Shown here: positions 11,683 through 22,019 of the stretch, piece by piece | Layout: each line of letters opens with the position of its first letter | Position numbering within the stretch: position 1 is the stretch's first letter | The notes under the pieces: model-generated | The model's database searches: none | Seen by the model: only the letters and a program-made list of their open reading frames with translations | Told to the model about the DNA's origin: nothing | Program-made: the position numbers and the translations under genes | DNA from: Pseudocercospora fijiensis CIRAD86 | Lineage: Eukaryota > Ascomycota > Dothideomycetes > Mycosphaerellales > Mycosphaerellaceae | Direction of reading: 5' to 3' | DNA length: 64,000 nt | NCBI RefSeq assembly: GCF_000340215.1 | Contig: NW_006921533.1 | Coordinates: 3,150,273-3,214,272 of the forward strand

Positions 11683-13404
11683 GATGTAAGGAAGGACATC
11701 AATGTCTGAGAGAGACACTTGCTGACCCTTTTTTTAGCAAGGTGTGCTCAGTGGTCTGCTGCAGAATCCTTATTTCCGGGAGCAGTTCAATGAGCCTGTG
11801 AGTCTGCTCCAAAATGTTCGGGAGCACAATCTCTGACCCAAGCCCAGAGCGATGTAATCGTCGGTATCACCGTTGGATCATACTGCTTGGGCAGTCTGGT
11901 CGGATGCGGTATCAACTTCTTCATCGGAGACTGGCTCGGCAGAAGACGCATGATATGGCTCGCGATGATCTTGATCATCATAGGCGCGACTCTTCAGACT
12001 TCATCGGTCAACCTTGCTCATCTCATAATAGGCAGAGTCATAACTGGCTTTGGTACTGGTATTGATTCGTCTACTGTTCCCATGTATCAAAGCGAGCTTT
12101 CGAAGAAGGAGTCCAGAGGACGACTGGTCAGCTGGGAGATCTGGTTCATCGGTAGGGACGAATGAGGAAAATAAAAGGCGAAAGATGCTGACGACCATTC
12201 TAGGAGTTGGAATCGTGCTCTCATACTGGATCGATTATGGCTTCTCTTACGTCGAATCCCACGTTGCATGGAGAACACCAATCGGTCTGCAACTGATATT
12301 TGCAATCATCGTTGTGTTCGTGGTATGGGGTCTGCCAGGTAGGTTAATAGCGTTGATCCGTTGCTCTCTCACTCCCAGCTGATAGAACGTAAGAATCTCC
12401 ACGCTGGCTCGCCAAACGAGGTCGCATCGAGGAAGCGGTTGAAGTCATCTGTGCAGTATGGGACCTCCAACCGGACGATCCCTACGTCGTTGAAGAAATG
12501 GCCGCTATCCGCGCTGCAGTCGCTTTGGAGCAGTCAGAGGGCGCACAGTCTACGCTTGCAGTCTTCAAAAACGATGCTCTCCAAACACGTCGCCGGGTCA
12601 TTCTAGCGTGGTTCGGACTTTTCATGAACCAGATGGGTGGCATCAACCTCGTTGTCTACTACATGCCGACTGTTCTTGTCCAAAATGTTGGGTTGAGTAG
12701 GAACACTTCTCTCCTGATCGCTGGCTTCGTTCAATGCATGTTCATTGTCGGCAATACACTTCCGGCTCTGGCTCTCGATCGCATGGGACGTCGCCCGACC
12801 ATGATTTGGGGTTGCGGTTTGCTGAGTGGGTGCATGATGATGATCACGATACTGCTTAGCATCGGAGAGACGAATACTTCATCCGCGGCGATTGCATTCT
12901 TCTTCTTATTCATGCTGATTTTTGGTATGTTCATGCAAAAGCCAGAGCATTGGCGTGGTTTGCGCGCTAATATCTGCCAGGTGCTACGATCAACGTGGTC
13001 CCATGGGTCTACGGTCCAGAGATCTTGCCTCTTGAAGCCAGAACTCGCGGCACAGCGATCTCAGTCTCGGCTCATTGGCTGTGGAACTTCTTCATCGTCA
13101 TGATCAGTACGTGTACTACAAGCAACGAATTGAGATAGTACTGACCGACTTCGTAGCACCTGTCCTGATCAATCGCATCGACTGGCGTACTTACATCATC
13201 TTCACAATTACCAACGCGGCCTTCGTACCAATCGTCTACTTCTTCTACCCCGAGACGAGCAACATCAGCTTGGAAGACATTGACAAGATCTTCCTTCCAG
13301 CGGAGATGCAAGATTACGCTACAAGGAATTCGATCGAGGTGGTGGACGGTTCTGGTTCTTCGAGCAAAGGCGACGTCACGAACCAGGTGGAAAAAGCAGT
13401 GTAG
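11683..13404 (+). pseudogene. MFS sugar transporter, 5'-truncated by Copia LTR
   Basis: Major facilitator superfamily hexose-type transporter of the plasma membrane. Six exons are visible, split by introns 11,686-11,737, 11,798-11,847, 12,152-12,203, 12,339-12,393, 12,925-12,980 and 13,107-13,156. All are 50-56 nt, GT-AG, with CTGAC/CTGAT/CTAAT branch sites, and the frame closes at every junction. Signatures include D|QGVLSGLL, DWLGRRR after TM2, GRVITGFGTG, PESPRWL, DRMGRRP, WVYGPEILPLEARTRG and PETSNISLEDID. The first coding exon is lost: only its last codon, GAT, remains after the Copia LTR, and upstream in-frame codons lack a Met. The N-terminal segment up to and including TM1 is therefore missing. 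The rest is intact and not RIP-mutated, so the insertion is probably fairly recent. Confidence 0.88.
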
Positions 13405-13867
13405 AGCAGCAATATCACCCAACAAACTACCTTCCCCATGATGATAGATTAGCAACATCTCAATCCAGAAAAAAAAAAGTACCATTCCCCCCTCCTCACA
13501 CCCCAGGAAACTTCTCTCCCTGATCCCACTCCGAACGAAAAACATTCCCGTCAGAAAACCCGCATCCATCTCCCAAACGAAATTCAAAGATAGAAAAGAA
13601 AAGAAAAAAAAACAGATAACTCACATGTTCAACAATACATCCCCGCCTCCCACCGATACCGATCCACAACATCCCCATACTCAGCATTATGATACCCCAA
13701 TTGAACCAACTCTACGGAAACTCAAACGCCGTACGGTAACGCTGCTGACCCGTAAAAATTCTAGTCCGCCCAGATCGACGAGTCGACGACAACTTCGACA
13801 AGAAATTCTATACTGGATCGAACCCGTTTTATTTTTTCTTTACCGCGGGATTGTAGTTCTAATAACA

Positions 13868-13905
<38 letters not shown>

Positions 13906-14789
13906 CTATTAGAAACCCGCAAAAAAAAAATAAAAAAATCCGAACGCTAAAAGTTTTTTGGGAATGGATGGTACAAAACGATATAAACTTATACGACGAA
14001 TTCGAAAGCTTGGTCGTAGATGAATGCTTATACGAAAGCTTGCTTGGGCTCGAGTGCAGGTTTTGTTGTCCGAATCGGTTATCTTGTTAGGGTTGCGGAT
14101 ACATGGGTCGGGTTTTTTGGGGTTGTGTTGTTGTTGTTCCTGCTAGAGCAGCCAAGCACGATGGTTGGAGCGAGGAGGAGTATAGGAGGAGGTATTGTTA
14201 GAATGTTGATTTACTCATTCTGGCTTCACTAGCCTTTCAAAAGGGATGCACGAGATTGGCCGATTGATGAGACAACAGCGGATACCTTATGTAGGTGGCT
14301 TGAAGATCTTGGTTCTTTCATTCCTCTGCTTTCGTCTTCTATTGATTCCCTTCCCATTTATGACCCTAATCTAATCCTCCTATCATAGAATCGAATAGTA
14401 TAAACATTAATAATAGGTGCGGGTGGGAATCTGATTCTCGCAAACATTTCATCAAAAGTGCGATGTAGACTGATGCGCGGTTTCATCGCCGCCATGTCTC
14501 TGCCCGATATCCTGCCCTCTGTTCACAATGCAATGCAATTGTACGTCGTGCTACCCCAATGGAAGCCGGCCGCTGGGCGCGTGGTGTATGGCGATATGCG
14601 TGGTATGTTTCGTTAGGCCTGTGGCTGTGTCTTTTATCTGGTTCCTACCAGCCGAGCGTTCGGGGTATGTAAGCACCCGATTCGATCAAGATTTCGAACG
14701 CGCCGTGATTTGCCTTCTCATTACTCTTTTCTTTATGGTGCTGTCATCTGTGCTGTGGCTTGCGCCTCGACTGTCTCGTCCTTGTCCTC
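13405..14789. other. Intergenic; no supported gene
   Basis: 3' flanks of the convergent sugar transporter and lcb2 genes. It contains poly-A stretches (13,470 and 13,920) and an AT dinucleotide run. Short open frames here show no domain, codon bias or splice structure I trust. Confidence 0.6.
13871..13902. repeat. (AT)16 microsatellite
   Basis: Uninterrupted AT dinucleotide repeat of 32 bp between the sugar transporter remnant and lcb2. Confidence 0.95.
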
Positions 14790-16874
14790 TCAGCATAGCG
14801 GCTTCTTGACATCCTCGACACCTCTACGAATGACGTCCTCAACTTTCCATCGTGGTGGCTCCACTACTGGCTGACCACCACTCTCCAAGCATGAGCGCAC
14901 TTCCATTTCCTCTTTGTTGGTGAAGCCGTCTGGGATTGGTTCCTGACCTCCCGCGATACCAGAGGAGAACTTGAGCTGCAGTACCTCTCCAGCTTGGTCG
15001 CAAGCTGCCAGAAGTCGGTCGAGGTCATCCTTGGTGTGTGCGGCAGATACGCAAAATCGTGCTCGCGAAGAGATGAGCGGAGTAGCTGGATAGCCAACGA
15101 CAACGACCGCGATCTTGCGCTTCAGCATTTCGTGAGAGAAGGCTGGGATCTTGGCTGGGTGGTAGAGCAGAAGTGGAATGATTGGAGAATCGTCATGACC
15201 GTAGACGATGAACCCCAATCGCTTGAGTCCCAGGCGAAGGTAGCGCGAGTTGAAGGCAAGACGTTGGAGTCGCTCCTCACCTTGGCCTGGTGCGAGCTCG
15301 CCGGCGATGATTCTGAGCGAAGAGCTGATCTGGGCCAGGACAGCAGGAGTTGGGCATTCACCAAAGAGAGTGCCAGCGTTGGTGACTCGGATCTTGTCAA
15401 TGATGGCTCTGTCACTGCAAATGTATCCCCCGTTGGCACCGAATGACTTGGTGAATGTGCCCATGAGGATGTCGATTTCGGCGGTATCAATGCCAAAATA
15501 GTCGCATACCCCTCGTCCGCGTGGGCCAAGGGCACCAATGGAGTGGGCTTCGTCGACGTAAAGGTGGAACTTGTACTTCTTCTTCAGAGCAACGAGACCT
15601 GGCAGGTTGGCCAAGGTACCCTCCATAGAGTACAGACCCTCGACGGCCACCAAGATCTTTCTCCAAGGACGGTGTGTTCTTGGCTGGCCCTGAGAGATGC
15701 GCTCACGAAGCAGACGCTCAAGATCGGTCATGTCGTTATGCTTGAACATGTCAATGACCGCCCCGGACAATCTGGCGCCAAATCGGATGGAAGAGTGGTT
15801 GAGCTGGTCGGAGATCAAGAGGCAGCCCTTGCCGACAAGTGCAGGGAAGATGGTTGCATTGGTGACGAATCCCATGGAGTAGATAGTGGCTGCTTCTTTG
15901 CCTACAAAGTTGGCGACCTGCTTCTCAACGTCGACATGGAGGTCGGATGTGCCGATGTCTGCTCTGGGTGAGCAGAAGGAGATGCCGTATTTTCGCAGGG
16001 TCTTCTCAGCCTCGTCCGCGCACTCACCCTCGGACTGAGCAAATCCAAGGTAATTGTAGGAGGACATGTTGAGGGTCTGGGTGGTGGTGCCTGTGAGCTT
16101 GAAAGACAGATTGTAGTCGTCGCTCTTGCGGTCCAGCAGGGTGATGAAGCGGCCTGGAACACCAGTGACGGGGCGTCTGAAGCAGTCATTAATTCGCAGT
16201 TGCAGTCGTCGAATGTAGAAGTTGTCAAAATCGGAGTTGAGCGGGGCGTAGCCATCGTGCTCCTTGAGCTGTTTATAGTGCTCTGGCCTGAATCGCTTGC
16301 CAAAGAAATCTCGCACGTGGCCGAAAATGATCAGGATGAGGTAGGAGATGTAGGTTGTGATCAAGTAGTAGTAGGGCGGCTCGTCCTCAATGGGGTCAGG
16401 GAAGTCCTCTCCAACGAATCGTGAAGAGTACAGATGCTGCTTTGAGCCCAATGGCCCGAAGGCGGCATGTTGTCGTGCAATGCGTCGCTGCTCGGAGGGC
16501 GTAGGTGGCTGGAAGAGGGTCAATGGCTCGGTTTTCTCCATCTTGCTCTTCTCGCCTGTGGCAGTAGTCAGATTGATGGTCGGCAGGCTCAGTGTCGGGA
16601 TCTGCGGACTCGGCGGTCTGAAGCTCGGAAGTGGTGGGGCGTCTAACTTATTCGCCTGCTGCTGCGGTTCTGCAGTCGTAGGCTGTGTCTTGGCGGATTT
16701 CGGGGAAGTGTTGGAAAATGGCAGGGAGAAGCGTGGTCTTGATATGCGCCGCGTCTTCTGGGCCGGTTCGTCGAGCTCAATGCGGATGGATTCCTTCTCG
16801 GACAGCACGGTGTCGGCGGCGATGGCGACGGCGGGTGAGGAGGCGAAAGGGTTGAATGCGCGGATGGCAGGCAT
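14790..16874 (-). CDS. lcb2: Serine palmitoyltransferase subunit 2
   Basis: Catalytic subunit of serine palmitoyltransferase, which condenses L-serine with palmitoyl-CoA to 3-ketosphinganine, the first step of sphingolipid synthesis in the ER. The 694-aa single-exon frame has a fungal N-terminal extension rich in Pro/Ser (about 1-165), a hydrophobic segment (about residues 170-190, LITTYISYLILIIFG), then the alpha-oxoamine synthase/PLP fold: SYNYLGFA, GFVTNATIFPAL, VDEAHSIGALGPRGRG and the Schiff-base lysine in GTFTKSFGANGGY (Lys476). The start chosen gives MPAIRAFNPF, and the length fits other Pezizomycotina Lcb2 proteins. No disruption is seen. Its partner would be Lcb1, not in this window. 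Confidence 0.97.
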   Translation of the reverse strand: MPAIRAFNPFASSPAVAIAADTVLSEKESIRIELDEPAQKTRRISRPRFSLPFSNTSPKSAKTQPTTAEPQQQANKLDAPPLPSFRPPSPQIPTLSLPTINLTTATGEKSKMEKTEPLTLFQPPTPSEQRRIARQHAAFGPLGSKQHLYSSRFVGEDFPDPIEDEPPYYYLITTYISYLILIIFGHVRDFFGKRFRPEHYKQLKEHDGYAPLNSDFDNFYIRRLQLRINDCFRRPVTGVPGRFITLLDRKSDDYNLSFKLTGTTTQTLNMSSYNYLGFAQSEGECADEAEKTLRKYGISFCSPRADIGTSDLHVDVEKQVANFVGKEAATIYSMGFVTNATIFPALVGKGCLLISDQLNHSSIRFGARLSGAVIDMFKHNDMTDLERLLRERISQGQPRTHRPWRKILVAVEGLYSMEGTLANLPGLVALKKKYKFHLYVDEAHSIGALGPRGRGVCDYFGIDTAEIDILMGTFTKSFGANGGYICSDRAIIDKIRVTNAGTLFGECPTPAVLAQISSSLRIIAGELAPGQGEERLQRLAFNSRYLRLGLKRLGFIVYGHDDSPIIPLLLYHPAKIPAFSHEMLKRKIAVVVVGYPATPLISSRARFCVSAAHTKDDLDRLLAACDQAGEVLQLKFSSGIAGGQEPIPDGFTNKEEMEVRSCLESGGQPVVEPPRWKVEDVIRRGVEDVKKPLC

Positions 16875-17711
16875 GGCGTCTGATGTCCTCGCGAATTAGT
16901 GATTAGTGGCCGTTCTGGTGTATCTGATGCAGCAGAGTCGAAGCTCTGTATATGCTATGGGCGTGTGCGCAGCGCAGCGCAGGCGCGAATACGTGGTGTC
17001 AGCAGTGGGCAGCGGTATGGGTGTGGTATGGGTGTGGTATGGGCGTGGAGGAGGGATTCGCTAGGGAGGCGCGGCAAGCGGCAAGGAGCGAATGCGCGGC
17101 GCAGCAGCGCGGCGACAGAAGGAGGGCGGCGATTATTGTAGTTGTAACAGCGTTAAAGAGTGTGGCAGTCAGGCAATCGCCGTCTCGGTCAGAATCCAAA
17201 AAGTCGGTGATGTCAAGGCGAAAGGATGTCGAGCTGCACGGCGACGCGAGACATCCGCTGTTCCCAGGCCAGAAGCCAAAAAGCCTCGCCAGGCCGCCGG
17301 CTCGTCCGGGGTGGCCAAGACGCCAGCAGCCAAAGCAGGTGAATGTGCGATGTTCGATGTCCGATGTTCGATGGCGATGTTCGATGGCGATGGCGATCGC
17401 AACTCGACGCTCTCAAACACGCACACGCCTGGCAATAATAATGTGGCGGTTTCGTGGTGTAGACTTGGTTGTATGCCGTCGCTCCCTTGCCCTGCCTCGC
17501 CTCGCCGTACCTTCGTCTCGCGAAACAGATGCAAGAAAGTGGAATGCTCACTCACTGTTCTTCCCGCCGCTATCCTGCTGCCCTGTCCTGCCGTATGTAT
17601 GTGTCGCGTATAAGCCTCGAGTTCCGCTGACCTTATTACATCTGCCCGATTGACTTCTGTTTCCACCCTGTTTGCACCTATTCCTAGTCGCAATGACGCA
17701 TATGACAGGCT
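16875..17711. other. lcb2 upstream region
   Basis: Holds short direct repeats: GGTATGGGTGT units at about 17,012-17,047 and TCGATGKCGATG-like units at about 17,352-17,400. Overlapping open frames on both strands look like GC-rich artefacts. Presumably carries the lcb2 promoter; no specific site is claimed. Confidence 0.5.
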
Positions 17712-18168
17712 ATGCCCAATGCCAACCCCAATATCCCTCCCTTTGATGTCAGTCCACCACAACAACCAACTCCAACCTTGATCACGTCGTTTGAGAGGCG
17801 AGAAGTGCAGCAACAAGATGCGAAGGAGAACCAGACACAGGCATGGAAAGGCTTCTTCGATGCTATCAATCCGCTACCACTAGCTCGTCTGGGAGCACCA
17901 TCACAACGGTCGTCTATTCGCCGGCACGCCAATTTCCGACAATTGATTAGGGATCCAGCGGCCTCCACCACACAACCGACTTTGCACAGCAACTGGTCAC
18001 GCTTGAACGGCATCATGGAACTTCTTCTGTCCTGTGCTTCACTTTGTGCGCCCATGCTTTGGTAAGGCTGCATCTTGTTCGCACTGTTGCAGCTGATTGT
18101 TGTGACTGCGACAATTTTATGCACGCAGGCAGGAGCCACAATACCACATCCGCAAATCCTCCTTGTGA
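17712..18168 (+). CDS. Hypothetical small protein (two exons)
   Basis: I do not recognise this protein. An ATG at 17,712 opens a 117-codon frame with a Pro-rich start (PNIPPFDVSPPQQP), a basic middle (QRSSIRRHANFRQLIRD) and a short hydrophobic part (MELLLSCASLCAPMLW). A GT-AG intron at 18,062-18,128 would join it in frame to a 13-codon exon ending at TGA 18,168, giving 129 aa. The proline-rich composition and the in-frame splice are the only support. The opposite strand also has open frames, so the gene is uncertain. Confidence 0.3.
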
Positions 18169-18631
18169 TTAATTAGCCTGACGCTTAGTTCTGTCATCTC
18201 GGCTCGCGTATCGGGATCGCACTGCATCCTGATCGTGAACATCTTTCACGGAACTTTTGGGTGCTATGCAATGCTTGAGTATTGTTGTGAACATTGCACT
18301 GGCGTGTAGAACGGTGCACAGCTTTGGATACCTCTACAATTGCATGCGCAATTTCTGGCACAAGACACCACTACGATGCAAGCTGGACATCAAGGTGCTG
18401 CGTGTGGGAATTCTTTTAGAGAGTAAAGTGCACCGCTCTCGACATTCTTGCTGCACCACAATCTTGCCTTTCTACGGCCTACTAACTTCGGATACAGCAG
18501 GAGCCAGTCTTTGTAAGATCGCTGGGCTCCAGCGACAGGATTGTCTTACGCTGACAATACATACTGCCACCAGACAGGAGAGATTACATAATATGCTGCT
18601 CCACTCGGGCAAGACGCGTGCGACTACGCAC

Positions 18632-19173
18632 TTATTCGCTCTGGCCAGGCAACTTGGGCCTCTTCGCGAGCGACATGAAGTATGCAACCACCGCAGGATA
18701 GTCGGCCATGACTCCAAGTCTCTCGATCCATGTTGGCACTCGCTCGGCAAAACTGGCAGCCATCGGTTTTGCCATCTTTTCCTCCTCATTGTTCATACAG
18801 CCCGCTCGCAGAATGTACAGCTTGAAGGTTGGCGAATACCCATACAGCTGACTCCCCTGTGCTGCAGCATTAGTCGCCTTCGACATCTATTGGGCTCAGA
18901 GAGACACACGCAATTCCCGCAAAACCACCTCTCAGTCGTGTTACCACTCTTGGTATTCGAATCTTCGTACTTCTTGATTACATCGGCCCCGGAGTCCAGT
19001 GTCAATGTCGCGTCCTTGTAATGCCGGATTGACGAGAACACGCTGCCACTCATACGTTGACAATTGTCGCAGGCGCAAATTACTCTGGTCAAGCGAACAC
19101 CATTCAAGGTGTAATTGACAGCTTTACACAGACAGCTGCCTGTTTCTGTGGATGGCGCATCGAAGTCGGACAT
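18632..19173 (-). CDS. GFA/CENP-V zinc-binding domain protein
   Basis: Small protein of the Mss4-like GFA family (glutathione-dependent formaldehyde-activating enzyme/CENP-V type), which binds two zinc ions. Gene model is complement(join(18632..18856, 18910..19173)), 162 aa. The 53-nt intron has GT-AG ends and a CTAAT branch, and it restores the family's CxxCG motif exactly (FCGNC|GSQLYG). Zinc ligands: GSCLC (Cys14, Cys16), CACDNC (Cys33, 35, 38) and FCGNC (Cys85, Cys88). The conserved KSGNTTERWFCGNCGS stretch is typical of fungal members. The substrate is unknown, and many homologues are not formaldehyde enzymes. Confidence 0.85.
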
Positions 19174-19839
19174 TGGGTCTGGTGAGTATGAATCCAGAGA
19201 CCATATAGTAAAGCGGTGGAAAGAGGTGCTTGTTGCTCATAGAAGTGTCTGGAGCTGAAAACGAAGGATCCGCAAATCTCCGACTGTGCGACTTTCGATA
19301 ATCGGGCCCCAATCCTTCGCCATCGAAGGAGTTGCAGTGTTCGCTGACGCCTTCAATTCTCGCATTATATCTTGGCCCACGAGAAAGACTACGTACGAGA
19401 TTAGCACTTCTCCGATAGGTGCGAGGATTTATGCCCGTCGCCGACAGCAAAGTGACCACTACAATACCCAGCACTTTAATGCACATCCCCAAGCAAGTTA
19501 TGACATCTTACCAGCACAAATATAGTAGGCATTCGTCGTAAGAGGGAGACTTCGCAAGGCGGGTTAGATAACCAGTATGATGTCAGCCTTGCTAGTTTAA
19601 GCAAGGGTCTGAATGGAGACAGATCTGTCCAAGATTCTAGCAGAATCTCCAGCGCATCGCAGATCAAATGCGAATAAGGCGGCGCATCACCATGCCGACA
19701 ACATTCGGGCTTCACTTCATTGATCAGACTAGAAGTTGTGGCAAGTGGGGCGCAGGTGTTGCCTTCGTAATCTTTGTGGAAGTGAAAGTTGCCCTTCGAC
19801 TTCTACCTTTCCATCGCGTAAACACATCCAAACAGCAAC
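19174..19839. other. Intergenic; no supported gene
   Basis: Lies between the divergently transcribed GFA gene and F-box gene, so probably holds both promoters. Open frames are short and lack domains or splice support. Confidence 0.5.
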
Positions 19840-20578
19840 ATGGCTGAATTTATCCACGCTCAGGCGAGTGCCGCAGTAGGTTCTCTGCGTGACTGAGACG
19901 TATAAAGTGATACTGACAGGATGACAGGGCGCTGCTGAGCATGAATCAGAAATCGCAGAGCTCACTGAGGCAATCACGAGCAAGTTGACCTTGGAGGCGG
20001 ACGAGATCGAAGCTGAGGCCACCGGTCCGGTGAAGTGTCAACATAGCTCCAATGCATAGGAACGCGCTAAGGGTTAATAGCCCGCTGTCCTGCGTACATT
20101 TGCCATCACGGAACTCGCGGAATCGATCATGGATGAGATGGGTCCTCGCGAGCTCCTCATCTGTCAATGTGTTTGTCAAAAGTTTAGCGACATTTTTCAG
20201 CGCTCTGTCGAGTTCGAGCAACGCCTTCACCTGTTGCCTAAGCCGGGCGACCAGGGCCACGCACTACCGCCGGTGCTGCCACAGATCTTCGCAGAAGCCA
20301 GCATTCAGGTACGAGACACTGGCACCAGAATCGATTTCAGAGAAGAATTGCGATACGGGTCTTCATTCGGCGCTTCTTGGCGTGATATGCAGCTTGCATC
20401 GCCGCCTGTGAAGCAAGTGTCAATTTACCTACTTCGAGGAGAACAGGAAAAAGTGTTGCCTTTCATCGGTCACGAAGAGCTGGTTGATGAGGATGGGGTG
20501 ACGATGGGTAGTATTTTCCTTGCTTTGCTTCGGCACCAGAATTGGAAGCGCGGAGACCACCTCGCTATCAGCTTCTAG
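19840..20578 (+). CDS. F-box protein (family of short paralogues)
   Basis: Probable substrate adaptor of an SCF ubiquitin ligase. Model join(19840..19875, 19928..20029, 20081..20578), 211 aa. Introns of 52 and 51 nt have GT-AG ends and the frame closes at both. An acidic N-terminal part (about residues 13-45, Glu/Ala-rich) leads into an F-box-like motif, FAITELAESI...RELLICQCVCQKFSDIF, at about residues 50-85. The C-terminal part (SWRDMQLASPPVKQVSIYL) matches the one at 34,920-34,980 in the paralogue, with the shared block SWR.MQ.SSPPV. The first exon is the least certain part. The substrate is unknown. Confidence 0.65.
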
Positions 20579-21441
20579 ACTGGCCTGGAGAGATGAACAG
20601 AGGTGGCATGCGTCGGCCCTCAAAGTTTTCAATACAAGCTATCCTGTTGCATTATGAAGTAAGTCTCGCTCAAGATTGATGCAAGACCGTTTGGCTTCAC
20701 TTCGAGTCTTGGCATTTCAGCTGGAACAAAGTCTATTCTAATTTCCACGTTCCACGTCCTTTTCGCACAAGATCCACGGCTGCAGCGAAACGGGACAAAA
20801 GCAAAGCCAACGATCTGCTCCACACACCTTCGCGTGCTCGTGCTAGCCCTTGCTAACGCTTGACTCCAGATCTAAGGTAAGCTTCGACATCGACCTCGTC
20901 TCCGTGGTCACTGCTAACCTCAGCAAGCAGTTCAGAAGGACTAAAAAAGCAAAAACTCTAGGAATTAATCAAAATAACCACCTCAAAGACATTACAGCCA
21001 TTCAACACTCTCTATAGGCCAAGTTATCCGTCATTCTCAACGCGGGACCTATATATACGTTCAAAAGCCAGCAGCCAATTACAAGTACAAAACCCGCTAA
21101 CGGTCGAACGTCATTGTCAGTAAGCCGTCAACCGTGTTAGTGCGTGGCTTAATAGGTATTAGATACGAAGGTTTCGCTTGTACTCTTCGGAGTTTTCGTT
21201 TTGCTAATTCGTAGGATAGTAGCTAACTACTTTGAAAGTGAGGCTTAGGGTTCGAAGCTTCAGCCTACCTCCTTCTTAGGCTCTTCTTATAGACATTACC
21301 TACCTTCCATCTGTCGTAACCACCTTCTACCTTCTACCTTCTACCTTCTACCTTCTACCTTCTATCCTATTCTTAGCGTCGATCGGATCTCGGTTCTTCT
21401 CGATATAGTATAGTACTAGTAGAGATGTCTTCGTAAAGAGC
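20579..21441. other. Transition from gene island to repeat block
   Basis: Base composition changes near 21,100 from normal CpA-containing sequence to TpA-rich RIP-type sequence. It contains a (CTACCTT)n microsatellite at 21,322-21,367. No gene seen. Confidence 0.5.
21322..21367. repeat. (CTACCTT)n microsatellite
   Basis: About six copies of a 7-bp unit just outside the left terminal repeat of the 11.9-kb RecQ element. Confidence 0.9.
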
Positions 21442-21460
21442 CTAAGGACAAATGTCGCAA
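21442..21460 (+). repeat. Left 19-bp terminal inverted repeat
   Basis: Perfect inverted match to 33,303-33,321 despite heavy mutation of the interior. Confidence 0.8.
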
Positions 21461-22019
21461 TCTAGCTATTCTATCCTTATAGTATATAGGATATATTAAA
21501 TAGCACAACAACTACACATTTTTACTAAAAGTAATATTAGAATCGTACCTAGGTATAATATAGATAAAGATGTTTGCTTATATAATGAATTGTGTATTTC
21601 TAAAGATGTAGAAATGAAAATTACAAAACGTTATTCTATAACAAACGCTATGCGAACAGTATCCGAATAGCCTTTGTCGCGGCACTAACTAACGCTATTT
21701 ATATTAAACGAAATATGCGCGCTCCCTTAGAATTAGCCGCTCTCCAACCTCTAAGTGTTTACTATACGCGAAAGTGTCGCGTTGCTATATGCTAGGCCTA
21801 TCGGGGTAGAATAGGCTAAAACACGGCTGTCTTAGTCTATGCGCTTTATATTCGCCTACTTAAATACACGTAACTTCGCGTATACTTATCTCGTATCTCC
21901 GTTACTGTTTCCGATATCGTATACGCATATATATATATATATAGCTCCAACACTCGCCTTAATTTCCGGACATAGCGCGATAGCAGACTACTTCCGCCTT
22001 AAATAGCGCAATAGTAGAA

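Noticed and set aside
13625..14232. Short frames between the transporter and lcb2
   Set aside because: One runs through an AT microsatellite; none has splice or domain support.
15250..16424. Long plus-strand open frames opposite lcb2
   Set aside because: They are antisense shadows of a well-supported conserved gene and show no domains.
16952..17653. Overlapping frames of 170-233 codons on both strands
   Set aside because: GC-rich, repeat-containing promoter region of lcb2; composition is Arg/Ala/Ser-rich with no conserved motif.
18257..19021. 254-codon plus-strand frame opposite the GFA gene
   Set aside because: The minus-strand gene has zinc motifs and an in-frame intron; this frame has neither.
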